A DNA stretch of 64,000 nucleotides, taken from Plantactinospora mayteni (GTDB lineage Bacteria > Actinomycetota > Actinomycetes > Mycobacteriales > Micromonosporaceae). The stretch covers positions 124,001-188,000 of the forward strand of contig NZ_BONX01000044.1 in NCBI RefSeq assembly GCF_016862935.1, given 5' to 3'. The notes below the pieces were generated by a model. It did no database searches, was not told the DNA's origin, and was given only the letters and a program-made list of their open reading frames with translations. A program made the position numbers and the translations under genes. Below, one piece after another: positions 18,823 to 26,971 of the stretch (positions are counted from its first letter, which is position 1; each line of letters starts with the position of its first letter).

Positions 18823-19691
18823 CACGCACCCCCGTCGCTGCCGTCGTCCGCCGCCCCGGGTCCGTCCGCCGCCCGGCGCCCCTCGACCGGCGGACCCGAA
18901 GCGGGCGCGGGCGGAGCGGGCGCGGCCGGCGGAGCCGAAGCGGGCTCGGCCGGCGGGCCGGAGGCGGGCGCGGCCGGCGGACCCGAGGTGGGGCGCCGGG
19001 TGCGGGCCGGTCGGTCGGAGGCGGGAGCGGGGGCGGCGGAGACCGGTAGGGCGGCGGAGACGCCCCACTCGCCCGGCGCCGGTACGCCAGGTGGGCGCAT
19101 CGCCTGCCGCCGGGCCGTACCAGCCCCGGACTCGCCCGGCTCCTTCGCGCCCGGCCACGCCTTGGCCACCCGGGAGGCGAGCACGAACTCCTTGCGCAGC
19201 GGATGCCCCTCGAACTCCGGCGGCAACAGCAGGGGCGCCAGGTCGGGATGGCCGGCGAAGTCGATGCCGAACATCTCGTGTGTCTCCCGCTCGTGCCAGG
19301 CCGCCCCGGGGAACAGGTCCACCACGGACCCGACGGTCGCGGCGTCCCGGGGCACCCGGGTCCGGAGCAGTATCCCGTGCCGGTGCCGGGTCGACCAGAG
19401 GTGCGCCACCACGTCGAACCCGTCGGCCAGCTCGTCGACGGCGGAGAGCCAGTCGAAGAAGTCGCAGGCCAGCTCGGTGTCGTCCCGGGCCGCCCGGACG
19501 GCGTCCCGCCAACTGCCGGCCGGCACGTCCACGGTCGCCCGGGCGTACCCCTGGCCGCCGGACTGCCCGACGGTCACCGATCCCCCGCCCGCTCCCGACT
19601 GCGGGGCTCGCAAACCCGGCTCACTCCTCGCGGTCACCTCCGCGTCCGCGAGCAGCGTGCCCAACCGGTCACCGACCTGTTCCGGGGTCAT
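18822..19691 (-). CDS. nuoC: NADH-quinone oxidoreductase subunit C with a Pro/Ala-rich tail
   Basis: Residues from about 50 to 180 form the NuoC (30 kDa) domain: the AAWHERETHEMFGIDFAGHP core and EGHPLRKEF end are diagnostic. The first 50 residues include a Gly-rich spacer, and about 100 C-terminal residues are Pro/Ala/Ser-rich repeats (ASGPPAEPASAPPAAPA) encoded by imperfect DNA repeats. Such a tail is not part of the normal subunit. The gene overlaps nuoH directly, leaving no room for nuoD, which normally sits between C and the later genes. Confidence 0.92.
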   Translation of the reverse strand: MTPEQVGDRLGTLLADAEVTARSEPGLRAPQSGAGGGSVTVGQSGGQGYARATVDVPAGSWRDAVRAARDDTELACDFFDWLSAVDELADGFDVVAHLWSTRHRHGILLRTRVPRDAATVGSVVDLFPGAAWHERETHEMFGIDFAGHPDLAPLLLPPEFEGHPLRKEFVLASRVAKAWPGAKEPGESGAGTARRQAMRPPGVPAPGEWGVSAALPVSAAPAPASDRPARTRRPTSGPPAAPASGPPAEPASAPPAAPAPPAPASGPPVEGRRAADGPGAADDGSDGGA

Positions 19692-19793
19692 GTCCGCGAT
19701 CCTAGGGCCATCTCCGGCCGTACCGCCGGGTCGCGGACCGGTTATTCGGCAACTCCCCGGCTACCGGGCGGGTCGGCGGGGAAGAATGACCAG

Positions 19794-20840
19794 GTGCGTG
19801 CGATTACCGTGACCCCGGGTCGGGCCGACTCGCTGCGGCTGGCCGAGGACTTCCCGGAGCCGAGCCTCGACGAGGGCGCGTTGCTGGTGGAGGCTGTCGC
19901 GGTCGGCATCTGCGGCACCGATCAGGAGATCATCCGCGGCGAGTACGGCGAGCCGCCGCCCGGCAGCACCGAGCTGGTGCTCGGGCACGAGTCGCTGGGC
20001 CGGGTACTGGAGGACCCGAGTGGATCGTTCGCCCCGGGTGACCTGGTCGCCGGGATCGTCCGGCACCCCGACCCGGTGCCCTGCCCCAACTGTGCCGTCG
20101 GCGAGTGGGACATGTGCCGGAACGGTCTCTACACCGAGCACGGCATCAAGTGCCTCCAGGGCTTCGCCCGGGATCGCTGGCGGATCTCGCCGAAGTTCGC
20201 CGTACGCCTCGAACCGGGGCTGGCCGAGCTGGGCATGCTGCTCGAACCGACCAGTGTGCTGGCGAAGGCGTGGGAGCACATCGAGCGGATCGGCGCCCGG
20301 TCCGCCTGGGAGCCGAAGCGGGTACTGGTCGCCGGGGCGGGACCGATCGGCCTGCTGGCTTCCCTGCTCGCCGCGCAGCGCGGCTACGAGTTGCACGTGT
20401 TGAACCGCTCGGCGAACGGTGAGAAGCCCGGACTGGTGGCGGCGCTCGGCGGGGAGTTCCACACCGGTACGGTCCCCGAGCTGGGCGTCGAGTTCGACAT
20501 CGTGCTGGAGTGCACCGGCGCCCCGGCGGTGGTGCTGGACGTGATGTGCCAGGCGGCACCGAACGGGATCGTCTGCCTGACCGGCGTCTCCTCCGGCGGC
20601 CGGACGATCGACTTCGACGCGGGCGCGCTCAACCGGGCGCTGGTGCTGGAGAACAACGTGGTCTTCGGCACGGTCAACGCGAACCGTCGGCACTGGGAAC
20701 TCGCCGCCGCCGCACTCGCCGCCGCCGACCGGGACTGGCTGGCCAGGATGATCACCCGCCGGGTGCCGGTCGACCGGTACGCCGAGGCGTACGCTCCGCA
20801 GCCCGACGACATCAAGGTGGTCCTCGAGTTCCCGCACTGA
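19794..20840 (+). CDS. Zinc-dependent glucose 1-dehydrogenase type alcohol dehydrogenase (MDR family)
   Basis: The 348-residue medium-chain dehydrogenase has the catalytic zinc site in GICGTDQEI, with the GHES glycine-histidine motif, a cysteine-bearing structural loop (PCPNCAVGEWDMC) and the nucleotide fold GAGPIGLLAS (about residues 182-191). The GICGTDQEIIRGEYGEPP start is like that of archaeal glucose 1-dehydrogenases, which oxidise glucose to gluconolactone with NAD(P)+. The sugar specificity here is inferred. Start GTG 19794 is divergent from nuoC, and the stop lies 15 bases from the convergent HEAT-repeat gene. Confidence 0.82.
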   Translation: MRAITVTPGRADSLRLAEDFPEPSLDEGALLVEAVAVGICGTDQEIIRGEYGEPPPGSTELVLGHESLGRVLEDPSGSFAPGDLVAGIVRHPDPVPCPNCAVGEWDMCRNGLYTEHGIKCLQGFARDRWRISPKFAVRLEPGLAELGMLLEPTSVLAKAWEHIERIGARSAWEPKRVLVAGAGPIGLLASLLAAQRGYELHVLNRSANGEKPGLVAALGGEFHTGTVPELGVEFDIVLECTGAPAVVLDVMCQAAPNGIVCLTGVSSGGRTIDFDAGALNRALVLENNVVFGTVNANRRHWELAAAALAAADRDWLARMITRRVPVDRYAEAYAPQPDDIKVVLEFPH

Positions 20841-20855
20841 CCGGCCGGGTCCGGT

Positions 20856-23000
20856 TCAGCGCGCAGCCGGGGCGAGTGCGGAGACGGCGGCGGCCATCAG
20901 CCGGAGCAGTTCCTCGTCCTCGCTGACCTGCCCACTGCTCCAGCCGTTGTCCCGGGCGGTGTGCCGGCGCGGCCGGGCCTGCTCGGCGCGGAGCAGTGGC
21001 AGCGCGGCGGCGGCCGGCGGGCCGATCTCGGCCCAGCGCGTCGCCACCACCCGCCGGGTGTGTACGTTTCGTTCCCAGACCCGCGCCAGCACCGGCAGCA
21101 CGGCCTCGGCGTCGCCACCCACCCGCCACACCGCCCCGGCCGCTCGCAGGTGCAGCCAGCCGTGTGGGTCCGGCCGGCCGAGCAGGTCCCGCAGCCGGGG
21201 CAGCCACTCGACGGCGGCCGGGCCGATCTCGGCGATCTCCTGGGCCGCGTCGGCGGCGTCGTGATGGTCGCCGGCGAGGAACCGGCCGAGCACCGGAAGC
21301 AGGGGTGCCGGATCGCCGGTGATCCGGTGCAGCACCGAGGCGGCGGCCAGCGCCGGCCCGCGCTCCGGGGCGTCGAGCAGCGGCCGGAGCACCGGTACGG
21401 CGTCCCGGGCAGCCGGGCCGAGCCGGCCCAGTTGGCGGATCACCCACCCGTCGGTGGCCAGCGGCAGCAGCTCGGGCAGGGCCGCCGCGCCGGCCGGACC
21501 GAGGCTGCCCACCGCCCGGGCCAGCCCGCCGCGCCGCTCCTGGAAGTCCCGCTCCGTCGGGGAGAGCCGCCGCAACTGCCGGCGGAGCAGCGGCAGCAGC
21601 TCGACGGCGGCCGGGCCGAGCCCGCTCAGCGCGGCACCGACGTCCTTCGGCGGCTCGTCGCGCTCCAGCGCCCAGCGCAGCGGTGGCAGCGCGCGGAGGT
21701 CACCGAGCCGGGCGAGCGCCGACAGGGTGCCGCCGACCGTCGGCCCGTGGCTCGGCCAGACCATCACCCAGGCCGGCAGCCCGGCCGTGCTGTTGTACGG
21801 CTCCTCCCGCGCCGTTCCGGACACGGCGTCGGCGAGCGCGTCCGCCGCTGGCCGGTTCAGCTCGCCGAGGTGTACGAGGGCTCGGGCCGCCGCCCGGGAA
21901 AGCTTCGGCTGCGGCTCCGCCAACTGCCGCCCGACCAGCGCGACCAGTCCCCGGTAGTCGCCCCGCCAGCCGTCCACGAGCTGACCGGCGGCCGGCAACG
22001 CGTCCAACCGGCGTTCCCAGTCGGAACCGTCCAGCAGTGTGCCGACCAGCCGGATCCGGTCGTCGACCCGGTCGCCGAGTGCCCGGCTCAGGCTGCCGAC
22101 GGCCGGCCCGAGCCGGGCACCCTGCCGGCCGGCGTCGGCCCGCTCGTGCAGTACCCGGACGGCGCCGATCAGGGTGTCGGTGCTGAAGCCGGCCGGCTCG
22201 GGTGCGGGGGACGGCTCCTGGTATGCCCCGTCCAGCAGCGCCAGGGCCCGGGGCACCAGGTCGGCCGGCAGCATCCTCGGCGCTCCCGCGCTGACCGAGG
22301 TGAGCGCGGTCAGCCGCAGGGCCGACCCGGCCGAGTTGTCGTCGACCAGCTCCAACAGCCAGGTGGTCGCCGCCCGCAGGCTCGGCTCGGGCACGCTCGG
22401 CAGGTGGCCGGCGGCGGCCCGGCGGACCAGGGTGCCGACCGCCTCGACCAGCGCGGCCCGGGCCTCGCCGTCCGGCTCGGCGGGCAGCCGGTGCCGCAGG
22501 GTGTCGAGTATCCGGGGCGCCTCGGCCCGGCACACCAGCAGCGCCTCCGGCACCGCCCGGCGTACCGCCGGATCGGGGTCGGTGAGCAGGTCGAGGAAGA
22601 CCGGCAGGCCGTCGGCGACCGCCGTCTCGGCCCGGCGGTAGTTCTCCGCCCAGCCCGCCTCCTCGTCGTCTTCCTCGTCGTCGCGGCTCGCCTCGGCCGA
22701 CCGGACCAGCTCGTCGGGATCGTCGACCTCGGCGCCGCCGATGCTGGCCAGCAGGCTCACCACCGGGCCCCGGCCCGGCCCGCCGTGGGTCACCACCTCG
22801 AAGAGGTACGGCACGCAGGCGACCGTGCACGGATAGACGTCGCCCTGGTGGTGCACGGCGCCGTACATGCCGTCGAGGGCGACCTCCCGGGTGGCGGGGT
22901 CGGCCGAGACCAGTCCCCGGAGCAGTTCGGGCACCTCGGTCGCCGGCCCGTACGCGTGGGACATGCCAGCCCAGTCGATCTCGTCCAGTCCCGCGAACAC
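20856..23000 (-). CDS. HEAT-repeat protein (714 aa)
   Basis: The protein consists of alpha-helical HEAT or PBS-lyase-type repeats, seen as recurring units such as LARLGDLRALPPLRWAL and AEIGPAAVEWLPRLRDLL across nearly the whole length, after an N-terminal region (LDEIDWAGMSHAYGPATEVPELLRGL and GMYGAVHHQGDVY) shared by a family widespread in Streptomyces. There is no signal peptide or membrane segment. HEAT scaffolds bind other proteins; the partner is unknown. It is transcribed as a single gene. Confidence 0.8.
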   Translation of the reverse strand: MFAGLDEIDWAGMSHAYGPATEVPELLRGLVSADPATREVALDGMYGAVHHQGDVYPCTVACVPYLFEVVTHGGPGRGPVVSLLASIGGAEVDDPDELVRSAEASRDDEEDDEEAGWAENYRRAETAVADGLPVFLDLLTDPDPAVRRAVPEALLVCRAEAPRILDTLRHRLPAEPDGEARAALVEAVGTLVRRAAAGHLPSVPEPSLRAATTWLLELVDDNSAGSALRLTALTSVSAGAPRMLPADLVPRALALLDGAYQEPSPAPEPAGFSTDTLIGAVRVLHERADAGRQGARLGPAVGSLSRALGDRVDDRIRLVGTLLDGSDWERRLDALPAAGQLVDGWRGDYRGLVALVGRQLAEPQPKLSRAAARALVHLGELNRPAADALADAVSGTAREEPYNSTAGLPAWVMVWPSHGPTVGGTLSALARLGDLRALPPLRWALERDEPPKDVGAALSGLGPAAVELLPLLRRQLRRLSPTERDFQERRGGLARAVGSLGPAGAAALPELLPLATDGWVIRQLGRLGPAARDAVPVLRPLLDAPERGPALAAASVLHRITGDPAPLLPVLGRFLAGDHHDAADAAQEIAEIGPAAVEWLPRLRDLLGRPDPHGWLHLRAAGAVWRVGGDAEAVLPVLARVWERNVHTRRVVATRWAEIGPPAAAALPLLRAEQARPRRHTARDNGWSSGQVSEDEELLRLMAAAVSALAPAAR

Positions 23001-23088
23001 GCCGCCCCCCGGTGCCGGTCCCCGCCCCGACGACCGTCGCCGGGACGCGGGGCGGAGCCTATCGACCCCGACCGACGAAACAGCCCCC

Positions 23089-23114
23089 GCACCGGAGGTC
23101 GGGCCATCCGGTGC
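23089..23114 (-). terminator. Possible terminator of the DUF2252 gene
   Basis: A seven-base stem, GCACCGG (23089-23095) with CCGGTGC (23108-23114), lies 34 bases after the minus-strand stop at 23148, in the gap before the HEAT-repeat gene. Confidence 0.4.
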
Positions 23115-23147
23115 TGGCGTCGCGGCAAGCTGCCTCGGCCTACCGCA

Positions 23148-24464
23148 CTAAAGCCCCGGCAGTTCGCCGTTGCGGAACAGGTCCACGAAGATCTGGTGGT
23201 CCTGCCGGGCCCGGGCCCCGTACGCGTGGGCGAAGTCGACCAGGTGCGCGACGAACCCGGCCTCGTCGGCGGCGACCACGGCCACGATCGCCTCCTCGGT
23301 GGAGAAGTCGACCAGGTCGTGGCTGGACTCGTCGTCGGCGACCGAGTGCATCCGGGCCACCGCCCGGCCCAGGTCGCCGAGTACCCCGGCCAGCTCCTCC
23401 GGCTCGTTGACGTCCGACCAGTCCAGATCGGCGGCGTACGGGGAGACCTCGGCGACGAGCTGGCCGTGCCCGTCCAGCTCGGTGAAGCCCAGCCACGGAT
23501 CGGCATGCGCCTGCAACGCCCGCTGCGACTCGGCGGTCCGGTGTCCCTGGTGCCGGAAATAGCTCCGGACCCCGTCGTCGGTGACGTACCGGGCCACCGC
23601 CGGCACCTGGGCGCGCTTCATGTAGATCACGACGTCGTTCTCCAGCGCCTGGGTGTGCCCCTCCAGCAGCAGGTTGTACGACGGCAGCCCGGCCGAGCCG
23701 ATCCCCACGCCCTTGCGGAGCACCACGTCCTTGATCTGCGTGCTCACCGGACGTTGCTCGGCGGTGGCCGGCGGCAGCGTACCCAGGTAGTGCGCGAAGG
23801 CGGCCACGACGGCGGCCCGGACGTCCCGGTCGACCTCGTAGACCCCGTCGCCGATCGAGAACCGCCGCTCGTACTGGTCGACGGTGGTCTGCTGGGCGAG
23901 CAGGTCGACCCGGGTCCGCAGCCGGGCCTGCTGGAGTACCCGGCGGAGCACCCCGTCGGCGTTGTCCAGCCGGATCGACCCGATCGCGTCGTCCCCGCCG
24001 CTGGCGATCGCCCGCAGCTCGGTCAGGTACGCGGTGGCGAACCGGGTCACCAGGTCACCGATCGCGGAGTCGGAGAGCGCCTTGCCGTACCCGAGCAGCG
24101 CCACGCTGGCCGCGAAGCGCTTCAGGTCCCAGGAGAACGGCCCGACGTACGCCTCGTCGAAGTCGTTGACGTTGAAGACGAGTTGCCCGGAGCCGTTCAT
24201 GTACGTGCCGAAGTTCTCCGCGTGCAGGTCGCCGTGGATCCAGACCCGGCTGGTCCGGCCGTCGAGGAACCGCTCGTCGGCGAAGTCCTCGGCGAGGTCG
24301 GCGTAGAAGACCGAGGCGCTGCCCCGGTAGAACGCGAACGGCGACGCGGCCATCTTCCGGAACTTGCGCCGGAACGCGGCCGGGTCGACGGCCATCGACT
24401 CGCCGAACTCGGCGATCAGGACGTCGACCAGCCATTCTGCCCGACGACCGAGGGTGCTAGCCAT
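23148..24464 (-). CDS. DUF2252 family protein, kinase-like fold
   Basis: The 438-residue protein carries the DUF2252 hallmark motifs: VWIHGDLHAENFG (about residue 77) and NVNDFDEAYVGPFSWDLKR (about 98-116), which resemble the catalytic HGDLH and metal-binding D loops of aminoglycoside phosphotransferase-type kinases. The N-terminal FAFYRGSASVFYADL and the later GIGSAGLPSYNLLLEG are also family features. Its substrate is not established. It is cytosolic, on the same strand as and downstream of nuoB with 197 bases between, and separate from the HEAT gene. Confidence 0.82.
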   Translation of the reverse strand: MASTLGRRAEWLVDVLIAEFGESMAVDPAAFRRKFRKMAASPFAFYRGSASVFYADLAEDFADERFLDGRTSRVWIHGDLHAENFGTYMNGSGQLVFNVNDFDEAYVGPFSWDLKRFAASVALLGYGKALSDSAIGDLVTRFATAYLTELRAIASGGDDAIGSIRLDNADGVLRRVLQQARLRTRVDLLAQQTTVDQYERRFSIGDGVYEVDRDVRAAVVAAFAHYLGTLPPATAEQRPVSTQIKDVVLRKGVGIGSAGLPSYNLLLEGHTQALENDVVIYMKRAQVPAVARYVTDDGVRSYFRHQGHRTAESQRALQAHADPWLGFTELDGHGQLVAEVSPYAADLDWSDVNEPEELAGVLGDLGRAVARMHSVADDESSHDLVDFSTEEAIVAVVAADEAGFVAHLVDFAHAYGARARQDHQIFVDLFRNGELPGL

Positions 24465-24559
24465 GATCGCAGGCTAGTTCCGCTCCGCCACCTACGACGG
24501 TGGTCAGGCTTACCGACGCGCCGTGGCGCGGCCAACCTCCGGCCTGCGCGCCCACCGAT

Positions 24560-24662
24560 CAGTGCCGGGACGGGCCGCCTACGGGGTCAGGGCCGCCTAC
24601 GGGGTCAGTGCCCGGACGGGCCGGCTACGGGGTCAGCGCTGGGACGGGGCGCCGCACCGGGT
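24560..24662. repeat. Tandem repeats containing the nuoB stop codon
   Basis: Four direct units follow each other (24560-24587, 24588-24605, 24606-24633, 24634-24662; 28, 18, 28 and 29 bases). Three share GGCCGSCTACGGGGT and all share a CAG-type start. Each boundary reads TGACCC on the minus strand, and the last of these is the nuoB stop codon. The gap 24465-24661 holds nothing else. Confidence 0.8.
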
Positions 24663-25240
24663 CACTGCTGCGCGGCTGGCGGCGGCACCGGCGGCGCGGT
24701 GAGCGACTCGGTGCTCCGCCCGACCGGCGGGCCGACCCGGTCGGCCGGCGAGGCCAGCTCGTCGGGGCGGGCCACCCCGCCGAGGCCGGAGTGCTCGGCA
24801 GCGATCTTGTCCTGCAACCGCAGGATCCCGTGCAGCAGCGCCTCCGGGCGCGGCGGGCAGCCCGGCACGTAGACGTCGACCGGGATGATCTGGTCCACGC
24901 CCTTGGTCACCGAGTAGGAGTCCCAGTACGGCCCGCCGCAGTTGGAGCAGGCACCGAAGGAGATCACGTACTTCGGCTCGGGCATCTGGTCGTAGAGCCG
25001 CTTGATCGCCGGGGCCATCTTGTCGGTGACCGTCCCGGAGACCACCATCAGGTCGGCCTGGCGGGGGCCGTGCGCGAACGGGATCACGCCGAGCCGGATG
25101 AAGTCGTGCCGGCCCATGCTGGTCGCGATGAACTCGATCGCGCAGCAGGCCAGCCCGAAGTTGAAGACCCAGAGCGAATAGCGCCGGCCCCAGTTGAGCA
25201 CGAACCGGATCGGTTCACCGAGCACCGCGGGTAGCTGCAC
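24662..25240 (-). CDS. nuoB: NADH-quinone oxidoreductase subunit B (cluster N2)
   Basis: The 192-residue protein has the four ligands of cluster N2 with family spacing: Cys32-Cys33 (LACCAIEF), Cys98 (FGACSNCGG) and Cys128 (PGCPPRPE). The quinone-site partner NuoD is not encoded nearby. The last 45 residues are a Pro/Ala-rich tail. It lies 5 kb upstream of nuoC on the same strand, separated by three unrelated genes, and is followed by tandem repeats that include its stop codon. Confidence 0.93.
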   Translation of the reverse strand: MQLPAVLGEPIRFVLNWGRRYSLWVFNFGLACCAIEFIATSMGRHDFIRLGVIPFAHGPRQADLMVVSGTVTDKMAPAIKRLYDQMPEPKYVISFGACSNCGGPYWDSYSVTKGVDQIIPVDVYVPGCPPRPEALLHGILRLQDKIAAEHSGLGGVARPDELASPADRVGPPVGRSTESLTAPPVPPPAAQQ

Positions 25241-25313
25241 GGCCGGCCTCCTTCCCGTCGCCCACCCGACAGTGAACCACAGGACCGGGTACCACCGGAC
25301 CGGCGCCGACCCG

Positions 25314-25931
25314 CTATCCGGCCGACCGCAGCATCTTCAGCATCTGGTCGATCTGGGCGGTCCGGGACAGGTCGATCCGCTGGGCCAGGTCGCGTACCTC
25401 CGGATGGACGCCGGACTTCGTCTCCATCCGGGCCAGTTCGACGGCGCTGTGCTGGTGCCCGATCAGCAGGTTGAGGAAATCCGTCTCGAACGTCGCCCCG
25501 CTGTTCCGGGAGAGCGTCGAGAGCTGTTCCGGCCCGAGTACCGGCAGCCCGCCGTGGTCGGCGTGCGCGTTCGCGTCCGGATCCGCCGAGGTGCCCCGGC
25601 CCCAGCCGCGCAGCCAGGCTCGCATGGTCTGCTGCTCCGCCTCCTGGGTGACGTCTATCGCGGCGGCCAGGATCTTCACCTCCTCCCGCTGCGCACGCTC
25701 GGGCGCCAGCCGGACCAGCGCCAGCCCCTGACCGTGCGAGGTCACCATCATCTGGAGGAACATCACGTCGGTGTCGTTGAAGGCGCCGCCGGGCGCGGTC
25801 GCCGCCGGGGTGGCGCCGGTCGGGGCGGGTGCCGGCCCGGCGACCGGGGCGCCGGTCCCGGCCGGTGCGGGCGCGCAGCCGCCGAGCAGCAACAGCGTCG
25901 TGACGATCAGGGTACGGCGGAAGCGGTTCAT
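25314..25931 (-). CDS. DUF305 lipoprotein
   Basis: From ATG 25931 (GGAGA six bases upstream) the 205-residue product begins with a lipoprotein signal (LLLLGGC, lipid-modified Cys at about residue 19), then a Pro/Ala-rich linker and a DUF305 domain with its paired motifs [15 protein letters not shown] and [17 protein letters not shown]. The histidines of DUF305 are thought to bind metal, and some relatives sit with copper genes; no copper gene is adjacent here. It is predicted to be tethered to the outer face of the membrane. Confidence 0.87.
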   Translation of the reverse strand: MNRFRRTLIVTTLLLLGGCAPAPAGTGAPVAGPAPAPTGATPAATAPGGAFNDTDVMFLQMMVTSHGQGLALVRLAPERAQREEVKILAAAIDVTQEAEQQTMRAWLRGWGRGTSADPDANAHADHGGLPVLGPEQLSTLSRNSGATFETDFLNLLIGHQHSAVELARMETKSGVHPEVRDLAQRIDLSRTAQIDQMLKMLRSAG

Positions 25932-25969
25932 CAATCGTCTCCAGGTACGGCCCCGGGAGCGGACCGGTG

Positions 25970-26008
25970 GCGGATACGGACCCGCAGGGGGTACGGGTCC
26001 GTATCCGC
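25970..26008 (-). terminator. Terminator of the LPMO gene
   Basis: A perfect 15-base stem, 25970-25984 with 25994-26008, and a nine-base loop lie 31 bases after the LPMO stop on the minus strand and just before the DUF305 start. Confidence 0.8.
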
Positions 26009-26039
26009 GAACGGGTGCGTCCAGGCGGGCGGGCTGGCG

Positions 26040-26783
26040 TCAGACGCGCTGCCAGAGCGCCGGCACGTTCGGCGGTTCCCAGCCGGCGATCGCGGTGTGC
26101 GCCTGTATGCAGCGGTACGTCGCGCCGCCGTAGGTCACCTGGCTACCGACCTGGTACGCCGTACCGGCCTGCCAGGTGCCACCGGCCGGCGGTGCGGTGG
26201 TCGGCGGCGGGGTGGGCGGGTTGGTGGTGCGGGTGGGCGTGGGGGTGGGGTTCGGGTTGCCTCCGCCGCCGCCGATCTGGAGGTCGACGCAGACGTAGAA
26301 GGCGTTCGCGGTGTCGGCGATGTTCCAGATCGCCAGCAGCTTCTGCCGGCCGCTCCGGCCACCCATGTTCACGTTGTGCGAGACGGTGGCACCGGGCTGC
26401 CGCCCGCCGTCGTCGAAGAGGGCGATCCGGGAGCCGCCGATGTAGTACTCCCAGGTGCTGGTGGCGTGCCGGGCGGTCAGTACCCAGTTGAAGTTCACCG
26501 TCTGCCCGACCGAGGTGGCCGGCCAGGGCCGGCTGTCGTCGTTCAGCACCGCGAAGTGCCCGATGTTGGCGTGGCAGTTGCGCAGCCCCTTCGGGCCCTC
26601 CACGCTCTGCGGCTCCCACTGGATCTGGCCGCAGTCGAACGACACCGCCCGCTGCGCGCAGAGCGCCTGCCGGCTCGGCGGCGAGGAGATGTAGCCGTGC
26701 GCCTGGGCGGCCTGCGGGGCCACGAGGAGGGCGGTGATGACGGTCGCCGCCGTCGTCACCGCCAGGACCACGGTTCTTCGCAT
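26040..26783 (-). CDS. AA10 lytic polysaccharide monooxygenase with a CBM5/12 chitin-binding module
   Basis: The secreted protein of 247 residues has a signal peptide ending AQA-HGYISSPPSRQ, so the mature chain begins with His29, the first copper ligand of the histidine brace. The second ligand is His106 (NFNWVLTARHATSTW). The catalytic domain ends near residue 170, followed by a Thr/Pro linker and a C-terminal chitin-binding module (WQAGTAYQVGSQVTYGGATYRCIQAH). AA10 enzymes cleave crystalline chitin or cellulose oxidatively; the short domain and CBM5/12 favour chitin. The ATG at 26783 has AAGGAG six bases upstream, and the region before it (26815-26850) is unusually AT-rich, containing TGTTAACA, a likely promoter or operator. 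Confidence 0.94.
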   Translation of the reverse strand: MRRTVVLAVTTAATVITALLVAPQAAQAHGYISSPPSRQALCAQRAVSFDCGQIQWEPQSVEGPKGLRNCHANIGHFAVLNDDSRPWPATSVGQTVNFNWVLTARHATSTWEYYIGGSRIALFDDGGRQPGATVSHNVNMGGRSGRQKLLAIWNIADTANAFYVCVDLQIGGGGGNPNPTPTPTRTTNPPTPPPTTAPPAGGTWQAGTAYQVGSQVTYGGATYRCIQAHTAIAGWEPPNVPALWQRV

Positions 26784-26899
26784 CGTGGGCTCCTTACTTC
26801 ATCGGGAAGGTCTCCTCAACATAAAAGAAAGATTGTTAACAGTAAATAGCCAGCGGCACATTCGTCGATGGATTGCCGGCAGCGAGCTGCCGGCCACCG

Positions 26900-26971
26900 G
26901 AGCGTCCGGCCAGCAGCCGGGGCGAGCGTCCGGTCAGCAGCCGGGCCGAGCGTCCGCTCGGTAGCCGGGGC
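26900..26971. repeat. Three 24-bp tandem repeats across the decarboxylase stop codon
   Basis: Units at 26900-26923, 26924-26947 and 26948-26971 begin GAGCGTCCG and end AGCCGGGGC or AGCCGGGCC. The middle unit holds the stop codon (26934-26936) of the minus-strand PLP enzyme, so the third unit is coding (its last residues) and the first is untranslated. Confidence 0.8.

Noticed and set aside
20961-24872. Very long plus-strand frame over several genes
   Set aside because: It covers two well-supported minus-strand genes (HEAT and DUF2252) and reads as Gln/Arg/Gly-rich antisense sequence.
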